Origin: Palsa-504 sp963789225
GTDB taxonomy: Bacteria > Actinomycetota > Actinomycetes > Streptosporangiales > Streptosporangiaceae
Reading direction: 5' to 3'
Length of the DNA stretch: 64,000 bases
Assembly: GCA_963789225.1 (NCBI GenBank)
Contig: CAWBKD010000022.1
Coordinates: 1-64,000, forward strand
Part shown: positions 24,580-32,559 of the stretch, one piece after another
How positions within the stretch are numbered: the first letter of the stretch is position 1
Layout of the letters: each line of letters begins with the position of its first letter
Position numbers and translations under genes: made by a program
The notes under the pieces: generated by a model
Told to the model about the DNA's origin: nothing
Databases searched by the model: none
The model's input: the letters and a program-made list of their open reading frames with translations, nothing else

Positions 24580-26487
24580 GTGTGCGGGATCGCGGGTTGT
24601 TACCAGCAAGCCGACGGCCGGAAGCTTGTGGACATTATGACCGACCGGATGGCTCATCGAGGGCCCGATGCTACAGGAACATGGAGCCACGAGGACGACC
24701 GCGTGGCTGTGCACCTAGGCCATCTGCGGCTTTCGATCATCGATCTGTCCACCGCAGCCAACCAGCCATTGTCCAGGGACGGTCTGACACTTGTTTACAA
24801 CGGGGAGCTTTATAACTTCAAGGCGCTGCGGGCAGAGCTGAAAGCCCGGGGCGTACATTTCGTCACCGAATCTGATACGGAGGTCGTGCTTGAGGCTTGG
24901 CGAGCATGGGGACCCGAGGCCTTGCGCCGGTTCCGCGGCATGTTCGCCTTTGCGTTGGCTGACGAGATGACGGGCGATCTCGTTTTGGCCCGTGACCAGT
25001 TCGGCATCAAGCCGCTCTATTACCTTCCACGAGGTGAGGGCCTGGTCTTTGCCTCGGAGCTGAAGGGTCTTACGGCCGCCGTGGGATCGGAGCTGCGAAT
25101 CGAGCCGGGCGCCATGGTAGCGTCGATGCTTTACTACTGGGTACCAGATCAGCAGTGCGCCATCAAGGAAGTTCGGAAGCTTCCTCCTGGATCTTGGGCG
25201 CGCATCCGTCCTGACGGCAGCTTCTCGGTAGATCATTACTGGCGCATTGCGGACGTGGCGCTCGAGGCCGCGGCCGACCCGGCCCCCGACCTAGGCGCGG
25301 TGGTCAAGGAGTCGGTAACGGCACACCTTGTCTCCGACGTGCCGGTGTCGAGTTTCCTGTCCGGAGGACTGGACTCGAGCATCGTCACCGTGCTGGCGCA
25401 CCAGGCAGGCCAGGGGATTGACGCCTACACGATCACCTTTAGGCCCCAAGATCAAGGTTTGGAGGCCATGCCCGACGACACCGTCTACGCGAGGAAGGTG
25501 GCGTCGCAGTTCGGGATCGATCTTCACGAGATCGAGATCGCCCCGGATATCGTCAGCCTGCTCCCTCGCATAGTCGATGCGCTGGACGAACCGGTGGGCG
25601 ATCCCGCCGCGATCAACACGCTGCTCATGTGCCAAGCCGCGCGCGAGCGCGGCGTCAAGGTAGTTCTCTCCGGGATGGGCGCTGACGAGTTGTTCGGCGG
25701 CTACCGCAAGCATCTCGCCTGCGTCATGGCTGGCAAGTACGGCAGGCTGCCATCGGGCCCCCGCGTCGGCGTGCGGTTCGCGGTGGACCGCATCCCGGTG
25801 AGCGTGAAAGGACGAGGGCTGCGTTACGCGCGATGGGCGAAGCGCTTCCTAACCTTCGCCGAGCTGCCCGAGGAGCCACGGTTCCGCCGCAGCTATACGT
25901 TGTACGACCCGGATGAGCTGGCCGCCATGATCAGCCCGGATCTTGCTGGCTACGTGGATCGGGTCATCAAGGAGCACAGCAATATCTATAACGACAACGC
26001 GCTGTCCGACGAGGTAAACCGGATGTGCCTGGCCGACGCGCGCCTGTTCCTGCCAGGGCTCAACCTGGCCTACACGGACCGGGCAAGCATGGCGGCCTCA
26101 GTTGAGGTGCGTGTCCCGTTCGTTGACCCGTTCGTCGCTCAAGCGGCGTTCGCTCTCAAGGGCAGCGAGAAGATCGGGCGACGGCAGGGCAAGGTCGCGC
26201 TCAAGCGGGCGGCCGAGAGCTGGCTGCCGCGCGAGATCGTGTATCGGCCGAAGGCCTCGTTCAGTGCGCCCCTCCGGGCTTGGGTGCGTAACGACCTGCA
26301 GGAGGTCATCCAGGACGTGCTGGTCGCAGGAGAGCTGGTCCAGTCAGGGGTGATCCGCGCCGACGCGGTTCGTCACCTGACCAGAGACGAGCGGGCAGGC
26401 CGCGAGGACCGCGCTAAGCAGATATGGCAGCTGCTGACACTAGAACTGTGGTACCGCAACGCGCGGTCCGCGGGCGTGGCAGCGTGA
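24580..26487 (+). CDS. asnB: Asparagine synthase (glutamine-hydrolysing)-family protein
   Basis: This 635-residue enzyme hydrolyses glutamine in an N-terminal Ntn domain and uses the ammonia in a C-terminal ATP-pyrophosphatase domain to amidate a carboxylate. After the initiator, Cys2 in CGIAGCYQQ is the nucleophile. RMAHRGPDATG, LRLSIIDLS, YNGELYN and SDTEVVLEAW are the glutaminase motifs. SFLSGGLDSSIV is the PP-loop, and SGMGADELFGGYRKH follows. GTG 24580 is set by the requirement for Cys at position 2 and lies two bases past the GT4 stop, so the genes are co-transcribed. In polysaccharide loci such proteins often amidate a uronic acid or a peptide instead of free aspartate; the role here is inferred from context. 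Confidence 0.9.
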   Translation: MCGIAGCYQQADGRKLVDIMTDRMAHRGPDATGTWSHEDDRVAVHLGHLRLSIIDLSTAANQPLSRDGLTLVYNGELYNFKALRAELKARGVHFVTESDTEVVLEAWRAWGPEALRRFRGMFAFALADEMTGDLVLARDQFGIKPLYYLPRGEGLVFASELKGLTAAVGSELRIEPGAMVASMLYYWVPDQQCAIKEVRKLPPGSWARIRPDGSFSVDHYWRIADVALEAAADPAPDLGAVVKESVTAHLVSDVPVSSFLSGGLDSSIVTVLAHQAGQGIDAYTITFRPQDQGLEAMPDDTVYARKVASQFGIDLHEIEIAPDIVSLLPRIVDALDEPVGDPAAINTLLMCQAARERGVKVVLSGMGADELFGGYRKHLACVMAGKYGRLPSGPRVGVRFAVDRIPVSVKGRGLRYARWAKRFLTFAELPEEPRFRRSYTLYDPDELAAMISPDLAGYVDRVIKEHSNIYNDNALSDEVNRMCLADARLFLPGLNLAYTDRASMAASVEVRVPFVDPFVAQAAFALKGSEKIGRRQGKVALKRAAESWLPREIVYRPKASFSAPLRAWVRNDLQEVIQDVLVAGELVQSGVIRADAVRHLTRDERAGREDRAKQIWQLLTLELWYRNARSAGVAA

Positions 26488-26496
26488 CTGACAAAG

Positions 26497-26560
26497 GACG
26501 CGATGGAGCAGATATCTCAGAACTGCCAGCCGGACCATCGACGAATCTGGCCCGAAGCCT
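26497..26560 (+). pseudogene. Vestigial 5' end resembling the oxidoreductase gene at 46520
   Basis: The bases around 26497-26530 (ggacgcgatggagcagata, then tctcagaact) match those around the start of the two-domain oxidoreductase gene at 46520 (ggacacgatgaagcagata, then gcgcagaact) at about 27 of 32 positions, including the ribosome-site region. Encoded residues MEQISQN compare with MKQIAQN. The similarity fades after ~35 bases and no longer frame follows. It looks like a trace of a second copy lost by deletion, or of a recombination end point. Confidence 0.45.
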
Positions 26561-26584
26561 GGGCCTCGTGCGAATATTAATAAT

Positions 26585-29068
26585 GTGATGCCCGACACGC
26601 CAACACCCCCTGCCGACAAGGTGTCTAGTCTGAGTCGGCCATCTAATGGGGATCCGTCATCGCTGTCTGCGAGCGTGCGCCGGGGAGCTGTTTGGAGCGT
26701 CTTGGGTACGCTACTACTGCGCTTGGCCAACATTTCTATTACAGCTGTTGTCGCTCACATTCTAGATCCTCACGATTTCGGCGTGTTCGCTGTAGCCCTG
26801 ACGGCCTACACTATTATATCCGCATTGGGTCAGGGTGGTGTTGCGTCCTGCCTAATGCGGGCCGACCTGGATATAGACACCCTCGCTCCGACCATGGTTA
26901 CCGTCTCATTGATGACGGGCGTAATATTTGCGGGTGGGCTGGCTATCTTCGCAAGGCAAATTGCATCAGCACTCGGATCAGTGGACGGTACGGACCCGAT
27001 CAGAGTAATGGCGGTCGTATTGTTCCTGGAAGCCGCCTTTGCGGTACCTTGGTCACAGCTTACTAGAGACTTCAAGCAGAATAAGCTCTTTTTGGCTAAT
27101 GCCATTAGTTTGGTTCCTTCCACAGCGGCGCTCCTCCTCTTGGCGAAATCGGGGGATGGGGCGATGGCCTTTGCGTGGTCTAGGGTTATCACCACGTTCG
27201 TTGGTGGGTGCGTGATGGTTGCATCTGTGCCGAAGTGGTATAGGCCCGGCATCACCCGCAGTGGTCTTGCTGTATTCTTCACGTTCGGCATCCCTCTTGT
27301 AGGTGTCGGATTCGTCAATTACGTGCTCCTCAACGTTGACTACGCATTGATTGGCCACCTCTTGGGTGCCGTTGCGCTCGGGGTTTATGTGCTGGCTTTT
27401 AACGTATCATCCTGGCCCGCTGGTCTCGTGGGTGGTGCGGTCGGCAATATATCGATGCCTGCGTTCTCGCGAGTTAAGCATGACCCTGATCTTCTAAAAG
27501 ATGCAGTGACTAGATCATTGCGTGCGGTCTCGCTGATTGTCTTGCCCATGTGCGGCCTGATGATGGTACTCGCTCGTCCACTTGTACTAACGTTGTATGG
27601 CGCTAAGTGGATAGCCTCATCCGAGGCACTTTCGATTCTTTCAATCTATGGCGCAATATCGGTTATCGGCATTCTGTTTGGAAACATACTTGCGGGACTT
27701 GGCAAAGTAAAAGCTATGCTCGCCGTCCAGCTACTTTGGCTTGGTGCGCTGGTCCCGGCTATGGTGATAGGCGTACGCCAAGACGGTATTGACGGCGCTG
27801 CTATTGCTCATGTGGCGGTCATTGTGCCGCTTGTACTGCCAAGTTGGATGTTCGTCTTGAGAAAGGCAACTGGAGTTCGGTTCACTATGCTGGGAAGGGC
27901 AATCTTTCCCCCGCTCTTGGTTGCATCGGCAGCCGCGCTCGCCGCTAAAGTAACGGCTTCGCATTTTGTTAGCCCGTTGATACAACTGCTTACGGGCCTT
28001 GTCGTTGGTTGTCTGATTTATGCGGTTGCGGCGTTCCCGCAAGGTCTGGCATTGCTTAGTCAGGAGCAGGGCGCGAAGCTGCATGCGTTCCGTCTTCTCC
28101 GCTTCTACATGACCGCAGCCCGGTCGGTCAGACTATATCAGAGCGCTCTGGAACACCACGGGCCGCAACTTCGCATCAATCGCCCTGACTTGGTATTGAC
28201 TGATTCATACCGCCCGGAAGGCTGGCTGGTCCAAGCGGTATCCGTGCATGAACGCACTCTCGCCGACCAGGAACGGCTGCTCGGTCCTGACGACCCCCAC
28301 ACCGTAGCGTCCCGTGCCAACCTCGCTTACGCCTACCGCCAGAGAGGTCGGCTGACAGAAGCGATCGCGCTGTACGAGCGAACCCTCGCCGACTGGCGGC
28401 GGCTCCTTGGCCCCGATCACCCCAGGACCCTGCGCTCAAGCAACTACCTCGCCAGTGCCTACCACGACGCAGGGCGCCTGGCGGAAGCGATCGCGCTGTA
28501 CGAGCGGACCCTCGCCGATCGGGTGCGGCTGCTCGGCCCTGATCATCCCAGCACGCTGCGCTCAAGCAACTACCTCGCCGGTGCCTACCACGACGCAGGG
28601 CGCCTGGCCGAAGCGATCCCGCTGTACGAACAGGCCCACGCCGGCTGGCTGCGGCTGCTTGGCCCTGATCATCCCAGCACGCTGCGCTCAGGCAACTACC
28701 TCGCCGGTGCCTACCACGACACAGGGCGCCTGGCCGAAGCGATCCCGCTGTACGAACAGGCCCACGCCGGCTGGCTGCGGCTGCTTGGCCCTGATCATCC
28801 CAGCACGCTGCGCTCAAGCAACTACCTCGCTTGCGCCTATGGCGAGGTAGGGCGCCTGGCCGAAGCGATCCCGCTCTACAAGCAAACCCTTGCGCGCTGT
28901 GATCGGGTGCTGGGTAGCGATCACGCCCTTTCCCGCACGGTGAACCGCAACCTTAGCGTGGCGCAACAGCTAGCAGTTAACCGCCGTCCCCAGCCAGGCT
29001 GGCCGGACGTATCATCGGCTGCCGCACGTGATCTAACTACTATGTGGCCTTCTCAAGGACCGCGGTAG
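26585..29068 (+). CDS. Fusion of a MOP-type polysaccharide flippase with a C-terminal TPR array
   Basis: The 827-residue protein has two parts. Residues ~30-490 form a Wzx-like flippase of about 14 helices (SVRRGAVWSVLGTLLLRLAN, VAHILDPHDFGVFAVAL, YVLLNVDYALIGHLLGAVALG). After a ~70-residue linker, residues 564-773 hold five 42-residue kinesin-light-chain-type TPR units with consensus RLLGPDHPSTLRSSNYLA then GRLAEAIPLYE, plus half-repeats at each end. The flippase part is AT-richer than its neighbours, while the TPR part has normal high GC, so the fusion joins sequences of different origin. No stop or start separates them. No good ribosome site precedes GTG 26585/ATG 26588. The role would be lipid-linked sugar export, with the TPR region as a cytoplasmic docking platform (inferred). 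Confidence 0.88.
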   Translation: MMPDTPTPPADKVSSLSRPSNGDPSSLSASVRRGAVWSVLGTLLLRLANISITAVVAHILDPHDFGVFAVALTAYTIISALGQGGVASCLMRADLDIDTLAPTMVTVSLMTGVIFAGGLAIFARQIASALGSVDGTDPIRVMAVVLFLEAAFAVPWSQLTRDFKQNKLFLANAISLVPSTAALLLLAKSGDGAMAFAWSRVITTFVGGCVMVASVPKWYRPGITRSGLAVFFTFGIPLVGVGFVNYVLLNVDYALIGHLLGAVALGVYVLAFNVSSWPAGLVGGAVGNISMPAFSRVKHDPDLLKDAVTRSLRAVSLIVLPMCGLMMVLARPLVLTLYGAKWIASSEALSILSIYGAISVIGILFGNILAGLGKVKAMLAVQLLWLGALVPAMVIGVRQDGIDGAAIAHVAVIVPLVLPSWMFVLRKATGVRFTMLGRAIFPPLLVASAAALAAKVTASHFVSPLIQLLTGLVVGCLIYAVAAFPQGLALLSQEQGAKLHAFRLLRFYMTAARSVRLYQSALEHHGPQLRINRPDLVLTDSYRPEGWLVQAVSVHERTLADQERLLGPDDPHTVASRANLAYAYRQRGRLTEAIALYERTLADWRRLLGPDHPRTLRSSNYLASAYHDAGRLAEAIALYERTLADRVRLLGPDHPSTLRSSNYLAGAYHDAGRLAEAIPLYEQAHAGWLRLLGPDHPSTLRSGNYLAGAYHDTGRLAEAIPLYEQAHAGWLRLLGPDHPSTLRSSNYLACAYGEVGRLAEAIPLYKQTLARCDRVLGSDHALSRTVNRNLSVAQQLAVNRRPQPGWPDVSSAAARDLTTMWPSQGPR
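28274..28903 (+). repeat. Five tandem 126-bp repeats encoding TPR units
   Basis: Units start at 28274, 28400, 28526, 28652 and 28778, each exactly 126 bp (42 codons) and in frame. Units 3 and 4 differ at only three bases, so the array expanded recently by duplication. Degenerate half-units flank the array. The repeat number may vary between strains. Confidence 0.9.
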
Positions 29069-29080
29069 ACAAGGGAGGAC

Positions 29081-30139
29081 ATGAGGTTCATGTCTGCTAT
29101 CGGGCTAGCGGTGATCGGCGCTGGCTACTGGGGGCCGAATCTCGCCCGGACCGCAGCCGCCACTTCGACACTCGATCTGAAGTGGCTGTGCGATCTGGAC
29201 GAGGAGCGGGCACGGGCGGTTCTCGGTCGTTATACCACCGTCAAGTCAACCGCCTCTTATGAGCATGTCCTCTCCGACCCGGCGGTCGCTGCAGTTGCGA
29301 TCGCAACACCCGCTGCCACCCATTTCGACCTCGTGCGCGCCGCCCTCGAGGCAGGTAAGCATGTTCTGGTTGAGAAGCCGCTCACCTCATCGGTCTCCGA
29401 AGCGGAGAAGCTGGCCGGATTGGCGGAGTGTTCCGGGCTTGTGCTGATGTGTGACCACACCTATTGCTACACGCCGGCGGTACAGCGGATCCGCGAGCTC
29501 ATCCACGGGGGGGAGATCGGCGAAGTCCAGTTCGTTGACTCGGTCCGGATCAACCTCGGGCTAGTGCAGCCCGACGTCGATGTGCTGTGGGATCTCGCAC
29601 CTCACGATCTATCCATCCTTGACTTCGTCCTGCCGGACCATGTGGTACCTGTGGCGGTAGCGGCTCACACCGGCGACCCGATCGGTGCCGGGCGTGCATG
29701 CCTGGCTTACCTGTCGGTCTGGCTGTCCACGGGTGCTCTCGCCCACGTGCACGTCAACTGGCTCAGCCCCACAAAGATCCGCACAACCGTGTTCGGCGGC
29801 TCACGGCGCACCATCGTGTGGAACGACATGAATCCAGCTGCCAGACTCATGGTCCATGATCGGGGAGTGGATCGGCTTCCAGCAGGCTCGTTGGCGCCGG
29901 AGGAGCGCAGGCAGGCCCTCATTTCTTACCGAGTGGGTGACACCTACGTCCCTGCCCTCCCGGAGCGAGAGGCACTCAGTTCCGTGATGTCCGAATTCGC
30001 CTCTGCAATCGCCGAGCACCGCCCACCGCTGACCGATGCCCGTGCGGGCGTACGCGTCCTTGAGCTTCTCAAAGCCGCATCGCGGAGCGCCGACGATGGA
30101 GGTGCCCGGATTCCGCTGAGAATCGCGGCAGGCAATTGA
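29081..30139 (+). CDS. Gfo/Idh/MocA-family sugar oxidoreductase
   Basis: This 352-residue NAD(P)-dependent enzyme probably oxidises or reduces a nucleotide sugar. The N-terminal Rossmann domain shows LAVIGAGYWGPNLAR and VAAVAIATPAATHFDLV. The family signature EKPL is in HVLVEKPLTSS. The C-terminal half (VDVLWDLAPHDLSILDFVL, cited as DLAPHDLSILDF) carries the conserved histidine region for substrate. The gene follows the flippase-TPR gene by 12 bases. GGGAGG is two bases before ATG 29081 and 11 before ATG 29090, so the latter start is also possible. The sugar substrate is unknown. Confidence 0.88.
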   Translation: MRFMSAIGLAVIGAGYWGPNLARTAAATSTLDLKWLCDLDEERARAVLGRYTTVKSTASYEHVLSDPAVAAVAIATPAATHFDLVRAALEAGKHVLVEKPLTSSVSEAEKLAGLAECSGLVLMCDHTYCYTPAVQRIRELIHGGEIGEVQFVDSVRINLGLVQPDVDVLWDLAPHDLSILDFVLPDHVVPVAVAAHTGDPIGAGRACLAYLSVWLSTGALAHVHVNWLSPTKIRTTVFGGSRRTIVWNDMNPAARLMVHDRGVDRLPAGSLAPEERRQALISYRVGDTYVPALPEREALSSVMSEFASAIAEHRPPLTDARAGVRVLELLKAASRSADDGGARIPLRIAAGN

Positions 30140-30570
30140 TCAGTGGACAGTGTTGCCTTGGGGCAGGCGGCGCGGACACCATAGGTGCACTTGGCCGCGC
30201 TGCACGGTGGTCGTTAGACTGCGCCGCGACCGGGGCCGGGCGGAGCAAGGGCTGTGCAACGCCCACGGCCAGCGCTAGCACGGCTGTCCCGGCTTGGCCG
30301 GTTTCCTCGCCGGTCCTGACCGGCGCTGAACGGGCGACCCCTGGCGGCTTTGTCAACATGATGTCCTGACCTTTATCAGCGAGCCGGGGTTCGCTCGGGC
30401 GCAGAACTGTGGCCTGCGGATTTGCGGGGTTAGCCGACGGATTTGCGCACTCAACCGGGGCTCGTAGTCTTATCTGGTGGCCTACGTCCGCACGGTAAAG
30501 GCGCCTCGGGAGCGGTCGCGGTCCAGATCGCGTACTCTTCCTGTCGATCAGAGGCTGCGCGACTGCGCCT
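30140..30570. other. Gene-free stretch with an IS1634-type scrap
   Basis: These 431 bases between the Gfo/Idh gene and the convergent acyltransferase gene hold no intact gene. Besides the transposase fragment at 30477-30565, nothing recognisable was found. Both flanking genes end here, so it must contain any terminators. No strong hairpin with a T-run was seen. Confidence 0.4.
30477..30565 (+). pseudogene. N-terminal scrap of an IS1634-family transposase
   Basis: GTG 30477 begins VAYVRTVKA and, after a one-base shift, the second frame reads ASGAVAVQIAYSS. Together these match the opening of IS1634-type transposases (AYVRTVKTASGATAVQI pattern). The rest of the transposase is absent. Confidence 0.5.
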
Positions 30571-31572
30571 TTATAGTTCAAGGCTGAGGAACTCATGCAC
30601 GGTGCTTCCCCCTCCGAAACCGGCCTTATAGTACTCTAGACCCTCATTGAGGATCTCACCGTTGCGTTCGGTGCTAATACCGAAGTCGAACCAACGTCGT
30701 CCTGATGTCCGCGCTTCGCTGAGCAGTGTTGAAATGATCAGATCTAGCGCTCCAATCTCGAACCCGCGTGGCGATGATGCCAGGTACTGGGTATGCCAGC
30801 ATGTGCGTGTTAGGAAGCTGATCGCCGCCGCAATTCCGGTGTTCTTCTCGAATGCAACGTCGACACGAATTCCGTCTGGACAGCGTTGCAGTAGGTCCAC
30901 CAGTTCCTGCTCTCCATGTGTCGGAATCACCCCGTGGCGCCGTTGCCATGTGTCTGCGATTATCTCGGCAGCGATCCTGACAAGATGAGGCCCACATTGG
31001 CTGCTAAGACCAGCGCGCTCGGCCTTGTTGACTCTGGAACGTCGCTTATTCGAGAGCCCCGGGGTAGTCTCCAGGTCGATAGTAGTTGAGAGATCAGTGC
31101 GATATGTAATGGCCCCAAGTCGTCGGAGAGCATAGACATCTTGGTCAGCAGGAGCAAAGTGGTAAAAGCGAGGGATTGACTTATAAATTAGGTTGGTTGC
31201 TCCCTGTTTCCGCCACGTTTGCAGAGCTTCGGAAATGATTGTCAGCACCTTGGCCCCAGTAAGTCCATGATGGACAAGACCACCATAAGTCAGTCCAGGA
31301 TGGCTGACTATCACGCTTCGATCTTCTATGTCGAGGGCTGCGGGGAGGACTGCTACAGTTTTTCCTTTCACGTCACGAATGACGAGAGACCTGTCGGAGA
31401 AGCGCTCGCCATGATATCCGATATAACGCCGAGTGTGCATTAGCGTGCCATTTACGGAGTTGGTCACGAAGGCATCCCATTCTTCTTCGTCGGCGTCGCT
31501 GTACGCATTCGCCGCCCAGTGGTACGAAGCGCTGTGCCAGAAGTTCTCCGTCACCCGAATGGCATGTTCCAC
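30571..31572 (-). CDS. FemAB/GNAT-type acyltransferase (BioF2-like domain)
   Basis: This 333-residue protein resembles the GNAT-fold family used to attach aminoacyl or acyl groups to cell-envelope sugars or peptides. Recognisable parts are EWDAFVTNSVNGTLMHTRRYIGYHG (shown in part as NGTLMHTRRYIGYHG), KRRSRVNKAERAGL, a long acyl-donor region, and the C-terminal GRRWFDFGISTERNGEILNE and YYKAGFGG. Base composition is lower in GC than most of the window (like the flippase domain at 26585), suggesting separate acquisition. It might acylate the repeat unit. It is convergent with the Gfo/Idh gene, with its own promoter in the unusual region to its right. Confidence 0.8.
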   Translation of the reverse strand: MEHAIRVTENFWHSASYHWAANAYSDADEEEWDAFVTNSVNGTLMHTRRYIGYHGERFSDRSLVIRDVKGKTVAVLPAALDIEDRSVIVSHPGLTYGGLVHHGLTGAKVLTIISEALQTWRKQGATNLIYKSIPRFYHFAPADQDVYALRRLGAITYRTDLSTTIDLETTPGLSNKRRSRVNKAERAGLSSQCGPHLVRIAAEIIADTWQRRHGVIPTHGEQELVDLLQRCPDGIRVDVAFEKNTGIAAAISFLTRTCWHTQYLASSPRGFEIGALDLIISTLLSEARTSGRRWFDFGISTERNGEILNEGLEYYKAGFGGGSTVHEFLSLEL

Positions 31573-31630
31573 TATTATTGCTCTCCATCTCTACTTTGCA
31601 CTACCTGGCTGCAAAAATGCACCGCCCGAC

Positions 31631-31667
31631 ACCATTCCGCGACGGCGAAACGAGATCGCGGAATGGT
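31631..31667. promoter_or_regulatory. Perfect 12-bp inverted repeat upstream of the acyltransferase gene
   Basis: ACCATTCCGCGA (31631-31642) and TCGCGGAATGGT (31656-31667) are exact reverse complements separated by 13 bases. The site is about 60-95 bases upstream of the minus-strand acyltransferase start. It could be a regulator-binding site, a transcript hairpin or an old insertion end. No T-run follows, so a terminator is unlikely. Confidence 0.45.
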
Positions 31668-31749
31668 ACAAGGTATGTATGACCTCTCGTCGGCCACAGC
31701 GGGGGGCGCTCAGCTCGGGTAGCGGGTCCAACTGGAGCTGAGGGCCTGC

Positions 31750-32120
31750 AGTCGACAGTGAGTCCGGACGTTCGAGGATACGCTGCCTGATGCCCGCCAC
31801 TGCCCATCGAGCATCGGAACGCGTTCTCGAAGGGCCCCCGTATTGTAGTCGGGATCCTGGATCTCGGTGCGGCGGCCGGAGCCGGCGCCGAGTTGCGAAC
31901 ACTACCCATTCGCCCATCGAGGGATCCCAGCGATGGTTGGCATGCGGGTTAACGCTGTTCCCGGCACTCATCACGGCCGCTGTCCTTGGCATCCGGCCCG
32001 CCCTCCGGCATGCTCCGGAGCGGCAGCTCCGGAGTCGTCACGGAAGTCAGTGCGCTGCACCATGGGCGACTTATCGAAGTTGATGATCTCGCGACCGTCG
32101 GCAGGCCGTCCTGAACTCCG
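31750..32120 (-). pseudogene. Broken hexose-1-phosphate uridylyltransferase (GalT-type) gene, 5' part
   Basis: On the minus strand one frame reads GRPADGREIINFDKSPM near 32,110-32,060. A second reads NHRWDPSMGEWVVFATRRR near 31,935-31,880, and a third GPFENAFR near 31,830. In intact GalT proteins these occur in just this order (ADGREIIYFD, then DPLxGEWVxxAxHR, then VFENRFPS). The frame changes and missing C-terminal two thirds, with its HPH-type active site, show a decayed remnant. It fits a sugar-nucleotide gene lost from the island. Confidence 0.6.
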
Positions 32121-32559
32121 CCAGACCAGTTCGGACGCCGAGAGGCTGTCGGATGCCCCGGTCGCTGTCGCCGCCATAGGATCAAGGCTAGTCGACGGGG
32201 CGGCCAAGGCGGGGAGCGCTGAGCTGAAACAAGTCCAGCGGTCTGAACCGTGCAAGATTCGCAACCTGGTACCGTATCACGGCCACCCCTCCAGTGCTCA
32301 TATGCTCACAAGGCTGAGGGGCCGTGCAAGGGGATCAGATGGGTTACGCGCCGCCATTCGTGTTGATAGTGCGGACTCCGGTTTCTCAAAGCCTTGCACC
32401 AGGCGTTCATGTGCGCTCTAGTGCAGAACGTCCGACAGTCGCGAGTGACCACGGACGACGTTCTCGTGGGACCTGTTCCGAATACGAGAGCAGCTCCAAG
32501 CCCGGGCGTGGTGCCAAGCTACCTGCTCCGGAGCATGCCGACGGGTGAGGCAGGAACGT

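Larger units (their letters stand above)
31573..32559. other. 987-bp region without an intact gene
   Basis: The region holds the 12-bp inverted repeat at 31631, the GalT remnant, and a 16-bp perfect inverted pair (32006-32021 and 32525-32540) sharing the palindrome TCCGGA. Between 32,150 and 32,540 no frame resembles a known family. It looks like an accumulation of deletion scars. Confidence 0.4.

Noticed and set aside
28176..28817. Repetitive minus-strand frame opposite the TPR array
   Set aside because: It repeats only because the TPR DNA repeats; it has no membrane, enzymatic or other family features.
28274..28903. Tandem 126-bp repeats considered as a CRISPR or non-coding satellite
   Set aside because: There are no spacers, the unit is an exact multiple of three and keeps an open TPR frame.
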